In this document: one piece after another, positions 47,535-57,973 of the stretch
Layout: each line of letters begins with the position of its first letter
Position numbering within the stretch: position 1 is the stretch's first letter
DNA from: Fistularia commersonii
Taxonomy: Eukaryota > Chordata > Actinopteri > Syngnathiformes > Fistulariidae
Assembly (NCBI GenBank): GCA_037954325.1
Contig: JBBMNZ010000053.1
Location: 1-64,000 of the forward strand
Direction: 5' to 3'
DNA length: 64,000 nucleotides
The notes under the pieces: model-generated
What the model was told of the DNA's origin: nothing
The model's input: only the letters and a program-made list of their open reading frames with translations
Databases searched by the model: none
Position numbers and translations under genes: made by a program

Positions 47535-47547
47535 TATCATCATCATC
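47470..47547. repeat. (ATC)n microsatellite in the copia-B integrase/RT linker
   Basis: About 78 bp of ATC/GAT repeats replace most of the linker between the integrase C-terminus and RT. The counterpart at 61182-61211 is shorter, and both follow DELRSG/DELRPG codons. In one frame GAT repeats encode poly-Asp, so this may be an expanded acidic tract of the original polyprotein. Confidence 0.85.
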
Positions 47548-47803
47548 CTGGTCTGAGCTCATCTCTGTCTGGGTTTGTTGCTCTGGAGATGGGTTCGACA
47601 CAAATTTTAGCAGTCTGTTTTAGTACTCTTTCACTATTTGGATAATATACAAAATAAGCTGGACTATTTTTGTCATATCCAATGAAAACTCCCTTCTCAC
47701 CTCTTGAGTCAAGTTTCTTTTTGTTGTGCTTGTATGCATAGCACACAGCACCAAACTTTTGCATTTGTGACACATTTGGTTTCTTTCCCGTCAAGCCGAA
47801 ACG
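47548..47803 (-). pseudogene. copia-B integrase C-terminal fragment (inverted)
   Basis: The minus strand encodes LTGKKPNVSQMQKFGAVCYA, KKLDSRGEKGVFIGY, AYFVYYPNSERVL and ATNPDRDELRPG, the region downstream of the integrase catalytic core in copia elements. It matches 60929-61186. It is cut on the upstream side by a C-run (inverted G-run) of the L1-associated module at about 47804. Confidence 0.87.
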
Positions 47804-48150
47804 CCCCCCCCCCCCCCCCCCCCCACCACCACCACCACACACACATTAGCTCTTCCATTCATTCACATGTACACGCCGGCTGCTCCGGGAGCTCCACGCC
47901 GACGTTTCGGTGATCGATGTCCGCAGAAGGTGCACCATTGCCGGCCTGCGGTATCCTGTAGACCCCCCCCCTCCATACACACATGCAATACGCCTTGAAA
48001 CGCATCGCTCGCACCGACGCGGGGAATCCTTTACCCTACTTCCACAGCAACGGCGAGAATCACATTGCGTCGGCCGCCGTGAGGAAGAGGGGGGGGGGGC
48101 ATTAAGGGGGGGAGAGAGAGAGACATGGAGATTTTCTCAGCCTCTCATTC
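47804..48150 (-). repeat. Inverted C-run/G-run module
   Basis: Reverse complement of the 11178-11530 module, including CGTTTCGGC, the G-run, the ~110 bp GTGCACC/GACATCGATCACCGAAACG block, GCGAGCGATGCG and GAATGAGAGGCTGAGAAAAT. It adjoins the poly(T) of the inverted L1 3' end. Confidence 0.8.
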
Positions 48151-48278
48151 TTTTTTTTTTTTTTTTTAATTGAACATAAATAGTACACACAAATATACAA
48201 ATGTACAAATAAACATGGCAAGGTAGAACTGAATGTCAATGAAACAACCAGGCATGAGGAAGCAAAGGACTTAAGGAC
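48151..48278 (-). mobile_element. Inverted L1 3' UTR end bordering copia-A A3
   Basis: Poly(T) at about 48150-48168 is followed by the inverted L1 terminal UTR (TTGAACATAAATAGTACACA, AAACATGGCAAGGTAGAACT). It ends AAGGACTTAAGGAC at 48278. The last five bases, AGGAC, equal the inverse of GTCCT next to A2 at 38679-38683, so both edges appear to derive from one copia insertion. Confidence 0.82.
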
Positions 48279-48634
48279 TGTTGAGATAGGTGATCTCATT
48301 AGTTTTATTTGAGTTTACATTCTAGTATACATATGTTTTATTTGTATCTACTCTCAGGAAATGTATGGCACTTTATGACAAGGTTTGGGACTTGTTTTAG
48401 TTTTTCGCGACTGTTCAGCTAACTTGACGTTAACTTCTACGTCAGTGTTCTTTTTTTGGTATAGCGGTGCTGGCGGGAATTTTTCCCTCACTCTGTACTG
48501 TACATGTCCCATGGCTAACCGATGTTGATTCCCGGAGCTGTGAAGAAGAAAATAAAAGACGATTCAAACAAGGCAAACTTGTGAATTCCTTCCGAAACAT
48601 GGAAAACGAAGAAGCTGCAAACTTAAACGCAACA
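48279..48634 (+). repeat. 5' LTR of copia-A A3
   Basis: It begins TGTTGAGATAGG and ends CGCAACA, giving an intact TGTT...AACA terminus. AATAAA lies at 48551-48556. The gag ATG at 48599-48601 is within the LTR. A TATA-like element is not obvious; GGTATAGCGG near 48458 is the closest. Confidence 0.93.
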
Positions 48635-51600
48635 GGTTATGGGCCCAGGCAACGAACAAAAGGAGGAAGATGGCAACGTTTGGTTTTCGATGGAGACGAA
48701 AACAACTACGAGCTTTGGGAAGTAAAGTTTCTGGGACACATGCGACTCGAAGGTTTGAAAGAGACAATACTTTCAACTGTTGAGCCCGACCCAGATAAAA
48801 ATGCAGAATGCTACGCTGAGCTTATCCAGTTCCTCGATGATAAAAGTCTATCATTGGTAATGAGGGAAGCCGCAGATGACGGTCGAAAAGCTTTGAAAAT
48901 ATTACGGGATCATTACGCCAGCCAGGGTAAGCCCAGAATTATTTCCCTGTACAGCGAACTATGCTCACTCAAGAAGGAACCCGACGAAACAATAACAGAT
49001 TACATTATCAGAGCAGAAAAGGCAGTCACCGCTCTGAGAAACACAAAACAGGTGATAAGTGATGAGCTGATGATCGCTATGGTTATGAAAGGGCTTCCAG
49101 AACCGTACAAGCCCTTCGTCATTCACGTAACTCAGAGCAGTGAAGAAATGACGTTTATTCAGTTCAAGAGTAAACTAAGAAGTTATGAAGAGACTGAAAA
49201 GTTTGACAGCAAAACCAAATCAGACAATGTAATGAAAGTGGACATGTCAACGGTGATCTGCTATGGATGTGGAAACCGTGGCCATATGGCAAAAGCTTGT
49301 CACCAAAAATCAGGGCCAAAATGGTGCAGCTATCACAGAAGCACAACCCACACCGATGAGACATGCAGAAGAAAATCCAAGCCCAAAGAAGACTCGGTCA
49401 AACAAAACACAGACATCCAAGACAAAGATAAGGAAGATGAGCAAACTTTTGTATTCAAGGTCAGTCAAAAAGTCCCTCCGGAAAATATCAGAAAAAATGG
49501 ACTGATGGTAGACTGTGGCGCTACATCACACATCATAACACAAGAAGACAAATTCATAAGATTTGATGAGTTTTTCAACCCAAACAAACATTACATGGAG
49601 CTAGCAGACGGGACCAGAAGAAACAAAGTGGCACTAAAAAGAGGTGATGCAGAAGTGTTACTCCAGGACATTGAAGGAAAACCTGTCCTGGTAACCTTAA
49701 GGGGAGCCTTATTCATCCCATCATATCCTCAGGACTTCATATCGGTGAAGGCAGCCACAGCTGATGGAGCCAGCGTGATATTCAAAGAAGGAGAGAACAG
49801 ACTCATAACCAAAGAAGGAAAAATTTTCAGCATTGAGGAATGTGACAGACTCTACTACATAAGAACGGTAAATTATCAACAACTTTATGATGATACAGTA
49901 AATGACATGATGTCCAGAGATAGAGTAAACTTAACTTGTGATGTCAAAACATGGCATGAGATTATGGGACACTGCAATGTAAAAGATGTATTAAAATGAC
50001 CAAACTTAGTCGAGGGTATGAAGATTACAGGTCAGACCAAGGTAGACTGTAACGTAGACTGTAACGTATGCACGGAGGGAAAATTCACAAATAGCAGAAA
50101 CAGGCAAGCTGATGCAAAAGCTGATGCACCCCTAAAAATGGTACACACTGACTTATCAGGCCCGATTGAACCAGCTGGTCAAGAAGGGCATAAGTATGTC
50201 ATTTCATTCACAGATGATTATTCAGGGGCAGTATTTGTATATTTTCTCAAATACAAGAGTGAAGCTACATTAGCAACAGAGAAGTTCCTTGCTGACAGCG
50301 CAGCGTATGGTCGTGTCAAATGTATCAGGTCAGACAACGGGACTGAATACACAGGAAATGCTTTTCAATCTCTTCTAAGGGAGAAAGGCATAAGACATGA
50401 AACATCATCCCCATACTCTCCCCATCCAAATGGGACAGCAGAAAGACAATGGAGGACCCCTTTTGAAATGGCAAGGTGTATGCTAATAGCAAAAGGATTA
50501 CCAAAGGTTTTGTGGCCTTATGCTGTCCAGACCGCTGCCCATATTCGAAATAGATGTTACAATGACAGACACAAAAATACCCCATACTTCATGTTAACAG
50601 GGAGAAAGCCAAATCTTTCAAAAATGTGGATATTCGGAACTGAGTGTTATGCATACAAACATGACACTAAGAAATTAGATCCCAGATGTGAAAGAGGAAT
50701 ATTTGTGGGATACAGTAAGAAAAGCCCTTCATACCTGGTCTATAATCCACTTACAGAAAAAGTGGCAAAACAGAGACTGGTGAAATTGATCAAAAAGGGA
50801 AGAATTGAACAACAAACACAAACTGATGATTATGAGACAGAAATCCAGGGATATGAAGACACAGAATCTACAGATGAAACCAGTATAGATGTGTCACAAA
50901 GTGAAAATAAAACAGACAACCATATACAAAATGAGGATGAGAGTACTAACGCAGATGTGTCACATGACGAAGAAACAGCAGAAAATGTCCAAAATGAAAA
51001 AGAGACGAGGTCAGACATAAAACCCAGATATAATCAAACCAGTCGCTATCCTAGACGAAAAAGGGTCGTTCCAAGGTATTTAGAGGATGATCAGACAGAC
51101 TATATTAACAATGATAAAAATCATACAACTATTGATTACTGTTACAGGACTGTGTGCGGAGTCCCACAGAATTATAGTGAAGCACTGAAGTCACCACTGG
51201 CACCCGGGTGGAATTGTGCCATGAGGGAAGAGATTGACTCGCTTAAACAGAATGACACATTTGAACTGACAACTTTACCTGAAGGGAGAAAAGTAATTGG
51301 AGGAAAATGGGTATTTGCCCTTAAAGAAAATGCTGAAGGAGGACAAATATTTAAGGCGAGATATGTAGCTAAGGGTTACAATCAAACAGAAGGCATAGAC
51401 TACTATGAAACTTTTCCACCGACAGCTAACATTACATCAGTGCGGGCACTAATGCAGATAGCTGTACAAAATAACCTCATTGTCCATCAAATGGATGTTA
51501 AGACGGCATATTTACATGCTCCTATACATGAGGAGATTTTCTTGGAACAACCAGAAGGGTTTGAAATGATGTCAGAAACAGGAGAGAAACTAGTGTATAG

Positions 51601-52612
51601 ATTAAAGAAATCTCTTTATGGCCTGAAACAATCAGGAAGAAACTGGTATGAACTCCTTAATGACCATTTAGAACAGGACAACTTTGTGAGAAATCTCTCT
51701 GACCACTGTGTGTACAGAAAACAGACGGAAAATGGTGACACAATCATTGTAATAATTTGGGTAGATGATTTAATTATTGCCACAAGCAGCAATGATGCAC
51801 TCAGCACATTTAAACAGAACATGAAATTCAAGTTCAACATGAAAGACCTGGGGAAACTATCATATTTTTTGGGCATACAATTTGAACAAAAGGGGGATGA
51901 AATCAAAATGAACCAGACAAAGTACATCCTAAAAATGCTAGAGAGATTTGGAATGTCAGAATGTAAAGCAAGATCTACTCCAAGTGAGCAAAAATTAGAG
52001 GGCATCCCTGTAGCTGATGAAAATGAGCAAAGTGAACCTGTCGACCCCAAAGAATATCGTGAGATTGTAGGCAGTCTTATTTATGCCATGACTTGCACCA
52101 GACCTGATATCAGCTGGATAGTGAGCAAACTATCACAGAATCTGGCAATGCCAAAAGTAGAACACTTAGTAGCTGCAAAACATGTTCTGAGGTATTTGAA
52201 GGGGACAGCTGATTATGAACTAAGTTTCAAGACAAATAAGGAGGATTTGAACCTGATAGCTTACAGTGATTCAGACTGGGCATCATCTGTAGAAGACAGA
52301 CGTAGCACTACAGGCTACTGTTTCAGTTTAACAAAACAAGGCCCAGCCATTGCATGGAAGTCAAGGAAACAGCCCACAGTGGCCCTGTCAACATGTGAGG
52401 CTGAATACATCGGCCGAGCCACCACCGCACAAGAAAACATGTACCTGTCTCAACTGTTAAACGGTATGGACAACAAAATGTACAGTTGCACAACAATCTA
52501 CGGAGACAATCAGGGGGCCATCGCACTGAGTAAGAATCCTGTAAACAGACAAAGGTCAAAACACATTGATGTAAAATATCATTTCATTCGTGAAGCACTC
52601 AGTGAGGGTTAA
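48599..52612 (+). pseudogene. copia-A gag-pol polyprotein, copy A3 (single in-frame TGA)
   Basis: The frame of 1,338 codons is open apart from TGA at 49997-49999. I chose the LTR-internal ATG because upstream in-frame extensions lack one. Domains in order: copia gag domain; CCHC knuckle CYGCGNRGHMAKAC (near residue 221) with a second Cys/His cluster CSYHRSTTHTDETC; protease DCGATSH (Asp305); integrase zinc region HEIMGHCN...CNVCTEGK; core HTDLSGPI, RSDNGTEY and NGTAERQW; RT HQMDVKTAYLHAPI and IWVDDLIIATS; RNase H SDSDWASSVE, CEAEYIG and GDNQGAIALSK. A 12 bp tandem duplication in the integrase zinc motif gives VDCNVDCNVC. The TGA, shared with A1, aligns with a Leu codon in copia-B and looks like paired compensating 1 nt indels. 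The terminal TAA precedes a readable tail (YCPSEDMLADILTK). Confidence 0.94.
48635..48648 (+). other. Primer binding site of copia-A A3
   Basis: GGTTATGGGCCCAG is identical to the A1 site and the copia-B site at 56516. It is complementary to the initiator tRNA-Met anticodon arm, and it is in frame as codons of gag. Confidence 0.9.
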
Positions 52613-52762
52613 ATAAATCTTATCTATTGTCCATCAGAGGACATGTTGGCAGACATCTCGACAAAACTCATGACAAAGGTAAAAATAGAAAAATTCAAAA
52701 AGTGGTTCTTTGGAAATTCAAATGTCCAAAGTTTTTTTTTGGATGTTGAGATCAAGAGGGGG

Positions 52763-53118
52763 TGTTGAGATAGGTGATCTCATTAGTTTTATTTGAGTTT
52801 ACATTCTAGTATACATATGTTGTATTTGTATCTACTCTCAGGAAATGCATGGCACTTTATGACAAGGTTTGGGACTTGTTTTAGTTTTTCGCGACTGTTC
52901 AGCTAACTTGACGTTAACTTCTACGTCAGTGTTTTTTTTTTGGTATAGCGGTGCTGGCGGGAATTTTTCCCTCACTCTGTACTGTACATGTCCCATGGCT
53001 AACCGATGTTGATTCCCGGAGCTGTGAAGAAGAAAATAAAAGACGATTCAAACAAGGCAAACTTGTGAATTCCTTCCGAAACATGGAAAACGAAGAAGCT
53101 GCGAACTTAAACGCAACA
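52763..53118 (+). repeat. 3' LTR of copia-A A3
   Basis: This is a 356 bp LTR with intact termini after the polypurine tract. It shares diagnostic bases with the A1 3' LTR (ATATGTTGTATT, AAATGCATGG, GCTGCGAACT), and the same satellite base follows it, which supports common descent of the two 3' ends. Confidence 0.93.
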
Positions 53119-53174
53119 GTTTGGTTGTGGATGCGTTTCGGCTAATGCTATTAGCACAGCTATGATGAGTTAAG

Positions 53175-53210
<36 letters not shown>

Positions 53211-53414
53211 CTGTGTGTGTGTGTGTGTGTGCGTGTGTGTGAGTGTGAATTTGTTTAGGTGGGGGGGGGTCGCGGACAGGGAGTACCGGGGCCTCGAGCG
53301 GATGAGCTGAGAAGCGGAGGAGCGGAGGTAATGTTTCTCCTCTCATGAGCTAATGTTTGTTTTGTTGTGGATACGTTTTGGCCAATGCTATTAGCACAGC
53401 TATGATGAGTTAAG

Positions 53415-53448
<34 letters not shown>

Positions 53449-54164
53449 CTGTGTGTGTGTGTGTGTGCGTGTGTGTGAGTGTGAATTTGTTTAGGTGGGG
53501 GGGGGGGTCGCGGACAGGGAGTACCGGGGCCTCGAGCGGATGAGCTGAGAAGCGGAGGAGCGGAGGTAATGTTTCTCCTCTCAGAGGCGGGGAAGCTTGG
53601 GGGCAGAAGAACCCCTTAGACCGGCCAATGTGAGCCTTCTCCGGACATAGATCACCCGGACGTATGACTGGAGCTCCCGCACCTCTAGGCACACACATAT
53701 GTGAATGAGTGGATGAGCTAATGTTTCTTTTGTTGTGGATACGTTTTGGCCAATGCTATTAGCACAGCTATGATGAGTTCAGGTGTGTGTGTGTGTGTGT
53801 GTGTGTGTTTGTGTGTGTGTTGGTGTGTGTGTGTCTGGGTGTGTGTGTGTGTGTGTGCGTGTGTTTATCTGTGTGTGAGAGTTTGTTTTGGTGGTGGTGG
53901 TGGTGGTGGTGGTGGTGGGGGGGGGGGGGGGGGTCCCGCGGACAGGGAGTACCAGGGCCTGGAGCGGATGAGGTGAGGAGCGGAGGAGAGCAGAAGCCCG
54001 GACCGTGATTCGCCTATGTCCAGCGGTTCGGGAGTTCCAGGGCCAAAAGCGGAGAAGCGGAGGACAGCAAAAGCCCTGTCCGCAATTCACCTGAGTCCGG
54101 CGGATCGGTAGTACCTGGTTCCGCAGCGGAGGCGCGGAGGAGCGGAGGAGCGGAGCAAAGCGGA
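53119..54164. repeat. Composite satellite, block 6
   Basis: The satellite resumes with GTTTGGTTGTGGATGCG. A ~235 bp monomer is duplicated in tandem (about 53125-53345 and 53355-53580). A variant with (GTG)n and a long G-run follows at 53890-53933, then GGAGCGGA 8-mers. No gene is seen. Confidence 0.88.
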
Positions 54165-54701
54165 AGCCCGTCTTAACAACAAGGAAATTACAGATGAGGC
54201 TATAATTTCCACTGAAATCTTTAAATTCTATCGCTACCTATACACTTCGACATTGTCAAAAAGCGATTGTGACTCCTTTCCAACAAATATTCCTCAATAT
54301 ATCCCAAAAATAAACAACAACAAACAATATATGTTTGTTTTGTATATATCTATATATAATCAACAAAAAATATACAGTTTGATATCTGAGATTCCTTGTG
54401 AGTCGCCAACTTAATTACATGTTGTACTCCCCTTGCAATCTTTTTTTCGTTTTAATTTTTTATTAGTCAATCTATTGATTTAATTATTTCATTTTAATTT
54501 CTTTTTTTGTCTAGCATTGTAAATTTCTCACAACCGTTAACACTATTAACTTCTGATTCCATACAGAACGAATGTCCTTATGTCCTTTGCTTCCTCATGC
54601 CTGGTTGTTTCATTGACATTCAGTGCTACCTTGCCATGTTTATTTGTACATTTGTATAGTTGTGTGTACTATTTATGTTCAATTAAAAAAAAAAAAAAAA
54701 A
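54165..54701 (+). mobile_element. L1 deletion derivative (linker fused to 3' UTR), third copy
   Basis: Same structure as 10641-11177: linker codons from AAGCCCGTCTTAACAACAAG onward, the AT-rich UTR and a poly(A) at about 54685-54701. This confirms that linker-UTR fusion plus downstream module is a duplicated unit. Confidence 0.82.
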
Positions 54702-55166
54702 GAATGAGAGGCTGAGAAAATCTCCATGCCTCTCTCTCTCCCCCCCTTAATGCCCCCCCCCCCCCCCCCCCCCCCCCCTTCCGACGCAACGCGATTCTCG
54801 CCGTTGTTGTGGAAGTAGGGTAAAGGATTCCCCGCGTCGGTGCGAGCGATGCGTTTCAAGGCGTATTGCATGTGTGTATGGAGGGGGGGGGGGGGGGGGG
54901 GTCTACAGGACACCGCAGACCGGCAATGGTGCACCTTCTGCGGACATCGATCACCGAAACGTCGGCGTGGAGCTCCCGGAGCAGCCGGCGTGTACATGTG
55001 AATGAATGGAGGAGCTAATGTGTGTGGGGTGGTGGTGGTGCTGGTGGTGTGGGGGGGGGCGCGTTTCGGCGAATGCTATCAGCACAGCTATGATTATCCC
55101 CAGAACGTTGAGAACGAGCTCCCGGAACTCCAGACATGCGTATATAAAAGAGTGGAATTAAAGTGT

Positions 55167-55223
<57 letters not shown>

Positions 55224-55234
55224 GGACAGAAATA
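54702..55234 (+). repeat. C-run/G-run module and (TG)n before L1 copy 3
   Basis: It matches 11178-11735. The C-run (about 54741-54778) and G-run (about 54883-54901) are longer here. TATATAAAA lies at about 55140-55148. The (TG)n tract at 55163-55217 is shorter than in copy 1. Confidence 0.78.
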
Positions 55235-56293
55235 ATGTCGGGGACAGAAATTGTTATTAGCCTGCTGGCAGATGACACAACCTTAGTTTTGAAAAATGAA
55301 CATCAAGTCCCAATAAGCGTTGAAAAAATTAAAACATTCTCCAAGGCTTCAGGATTGTCATTAAACTTAAAGAAATGCAAACTTCTTGAGCTGCCACTAA
55401 AGGAAAACAGCAATGTTCCTATCAAATCAGAAATAAAATACTTGAGCATTTTCCTATCTAAGGACCAAAAGTTAAATCAGTCCAGGAACATTGAATCTAA
55501 ACTGAATCAAAGTAAAGCTAAATTGAATATATGGCTCCAAAGAGATTTATCAATATTAGGCCGGATATATTTGAGTAAAATGGAATGTTTATCCAGATGT
55601 ATATACCCAGTGTATTCCAATGCTGCTCCAAATCAACTCATAAAATCTATTAACCAAATAAATTTCAACTTTATCTGGAGGAACAGACCACACCATCTAA
55701 AAAAATCACATACGGTGAAAGAAACAAGTGAAGGAGGGCTGAAAGTGATAGAGTTGGACTGCCTGAATGGGACATTGAAGGTGAACTGGTTGAAATCCTG
55801 GATCAAACATCATTATTCTTTCTGGTATTGTACTCCAAACTACTTATTCAACATAGTCGGTGGCCTAAGTCTTCTACTTATCTCTGACTTGGATATCAAC
55901 AAGATTCCTGTCCAATTTTCAGAGTTCCATAAACAAATACTATTATACTGGAAAATGATATATGTACACAATTTCTCACCACACAGTACAATAATTTGGA
56001 ACAATAGATATGTACTGCGTGGCAACAAACCTCTGTTTTACAAGGAATGCTTTGAGAAAGGTATATGGTCAATAATTGACTTGATGGATGACAATGGCAG
56101 TCCTCTAGACTATGAACAGTTCTGTACTACACACAGATTTAAGCCTCCCATATTAGAGTTGGTAAAGTTACGAAACGCACTGCCTCGACAATTTGTATTC
56201 CTGACCAAAAATATAATGACGCACCGAACCGTACAACCACAGTTACCCCGACTGTCACTCCAGGGAATCTCAATTCTGGACAGAAAGTGCAGT
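55235..56293 (+). pseudogene. L1/Tx1-like LINE ORF2, C-terminal part (copy 3), cut by copia-B
   Basis: Third copy of the L1 RT C-terminal fragment, with SLLADDTTLVLK, YLSKMECLSRCIYPVYS and FHKQILLYWKMIY. A 9 nt deletion removes HDS from LELHDSPLKE. At 56293 the sequence stops within ILDRKCS codons and the copia-B LTR begins. The expected continuation (CAACTCCTTTATTAGGACA) is not found after copia-B in this window, so the far side is rearranged. Confidence 0.87.
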
Positions 56294-56515
56294 TGTTATC
56301 TGAGAAATATGCTCTCAGTTATTTCCCTTTTATTTTGAATGGCCAGTCCCAGCTTCCGGTCTGTCCGTAGTGTTTTTATTTGCTTGAAAATAAACTCAAC
56401 TTCTTCCAGTTCTGCAAAGCAAGAGGCGTGTCACACATATTATTCCTCCGTAAAAGACCCAGTCGGTATTGAGGGGTAGCACGCAGATCTACTGCACAGA
56501 TAACCTCTGATAACA
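56294..56515 (+). repeat. 5' LTR of copia-B
   Basis: A 222 bp LTR starts TGTTATCTGAG and ends GATAACA, so it has perfect 7 bp inverted ends. AATAAA occurs at about 56387. Its first ~60 bp match the truncated 3' LTR stubs at 62428-62496 and in B1-B3; after CAGCTTCCGGTC those stubs change to unit U. Confidence 0.85.
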
Positions 56516-56529
56516 GGTTATGGGCCCAG
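56516..56529 (+). other. Primer binding site of copia-B
   Basis: GGTTATGGGCCCAG directly follows the LTR end GATAACA and is identical to the copia-A site. The two families are well diverged, so the same initiator tRNA-Met anticodon-arm priming appears to be conserved between them. Confidence 0.87.
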
Positions 56530-56624
56530 GAAACCCCCAAAGACGGCTGAAGACAGTTTGGAGCCACTGAGAAGAGCGACGATACTGCAAACTCATCACT
56601 GGCCATGGAAAACAAGCAAGCCAG
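56530..56624 (+). mobile_element. copia-B leader and gag start
   Basis: About 75 bp of leader precede ATG at 56606, which encodes MENKQAR, similar to MENEEA of copia-A. In copia-B the start lies outside the LTR and downstream of the primer site, unlike copia-A. The frame is broken within eight codons by the LINE insertion. Confidence 0.6.
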
Positions 56625-57440
56625 ATGATGGAAGGAGACTTGCAGGAGGCAAACAAACTAAACCTGTTTTTTAACAGATTTGATGAAGGTGCCTCCGCCC
56701 ACCCTCCCCCCAGTTCCTCTCAGGACTTTCCTTCCCCTGTGCCCTCACCCCTCACTTTAAGGAGCTTTCCCCCTCCCCCACGCACCTCTTCTGCTTCCCT
56801 GGGCGATGTCTCGTTTACACCTCAGCCGTCCTGCCCCCCACTGGGACTCTCTCTGCCCCCCACTGGGACTCTCTCCACCCCCTCCTGTCGCCTTCACCGC
56901 TGAGGAGGTGAGAAGAGAGTTCAGCCGCCTTCCTCCCAGGAAAGCTGCTGGCCCTGACGGCCTTAGCCCCAGAGTGCTGAAAGGATGTGCCTCTCAGCTG
57001 TGTGGGATCTTCTCACATCTCTTCAACCTGAGCCTGACCCAGATGGTTGTCCCCGACCGGTGGAAAACCTCATGCCTGGTTCCAGCGCCCGAGGTGAAGC
57101 ATCCCAGCAGACACAACGACTACAGACCGGTGGCCCTGACATCATACGTCATGAAGTCGCTGGAGAGGCTCGTCCTGAGGCACCTTGGCACAGTCGTCGG
57201 ACCTTCGCTGGACCCCCTGCGGTTCGCATACCACCCACGGATAGGAGTGGAAGACGCCATCATCTTCCTGCTGCACAGAATCTACACACACCTGGAGGAG
57301 GCAGGAAGCACTGTGAGAGTCATGTTCTTTGACTTCTCCAGTGCTTTTAACACCATTCGACCTGCCCTGCTGAACAGGAAGCTTCTGGACATGCAGGTAG
57401 ATGCTCCACTCGCGGCTGTTGGAGAGTAATTGTAATTCAT
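56625..57440 (+). pseudogene. Rex1/CR1-type LINE reverse transcriptase fragment
   Basis: The plus strand encodes part of a CR1-superfamily LINE ORF2. ANKLNLFFNRFDEG in one frame is followed by a Pro-rich stretch. From about 56880 another frame carries EEVRREFSRLPPRKAAGPDG, NLSLTQMVVPDRWKTSCLVP, NDYRPVALTSYVMKSLERLV and motif A VMFFDFSSAFNTIRP. It ends near MQVDAPL at about 57410, before motifs B and C (no YADD box is present). A frameshift separates the two segments. It sits in the copia-B gag leader. Rex1 is my best family guess; I cannot separate it from near relatives by eye. Confidence 0.8.
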
Positions 57441-57459
57441 GCTGGTCTAAGTTAAAACC

Positions 57460-57887
57460 TGTAAAGAGGAGACTGAGGTTATCATAAGAAATAACACAGA
57501 CAAGCGACTATTCTTTTGTGCTCTGCAGAGGGGGAGACTCTTTGGAGCCAAGATCCAGAGAATCCCCCCGAGTTCCTCCTTGCTCGGCTTTTTATTGTGT
57601 GAAAGTGTTTATTTACATAACAACATTTATTCAATAGTATATAGTAATAGTTGACCAGGATGATATACAGGGGTGGTCAGGTTTCTCTCCAGAAGCGTTT
57701 ATCCTCGTTTAGATTTACGTTTATGGGGGGTAGGTTCTTATCTAAAGATGTTTACGACCATTGGAATATCTTGGAGGGCCCAACTCTTGTTAGAGGACAA
57801 AGGTCTTTTGTGCTCTAGCATGTCTGGCTAACTTCATGTGAGTAGTCGAAATAACATAGTTATAGAAATAGAGAGTAAACTCTAACA
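57460..57887 (-). repeat. Probable 3' LTR of an endogenous retrovirus (inverted)
   Basis: On the minus strand a purine tract (AACAGGAGAGAAT) ends at 57888 and is followed by TGTTAGAG. The block ends in TTTACA at 57460. It contains AATAAA-type signals (inverted TTTATT around 57590-57635). It lies directly after the env frame, as a 3' LTR should. Only one copy is present, so the boundaries are not confirmed. Confidence 0.5.
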
Positions 57888-57973
57888 ATTCTCTCCTGTT
57901 TATGAGACTCCGAACAATGTTAAACTCTTCAGCATCATCATGCCATGTTGGTACATAGTTTACAGATAACACT

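Larger units (their letters stand above)
48279..53118 (+). mobile_element. Ty1/copia family A, copy A3 (best preserved; recombinant flanks)
   Basis: A 4,840 bp element with 356 bp LTRs at 48279-48634 and 52763-53118, primer site 48635-48648 and polypurine tract AAGAGGGGG at 52754-52762. By eye the LTRs differ at about four positions. The flanks do not match: the left is L1 3' UTR ending AGGAC, the right is satellite starting GTTTG exactly as after A1. A3 therefore has no target duplication of its own and looks like a product of exchange between two insertions. Confidence 0.95.

Noticed and set aside
48467..48598. N-terminal extension of copia-A gag starting at GTG (MLAGIFPSLC...)
   Set aside because: GTG is not a normal eukaryotic start. 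The extension lies in the LTR, and ATG at 48599 matches the copia-B start MENKQ.
56985..57332. Alternative plus-strand frame over the Rex1-like RT
   Set aside because: It is out of frame with clear RT motifs in the 56806-57429 frame.
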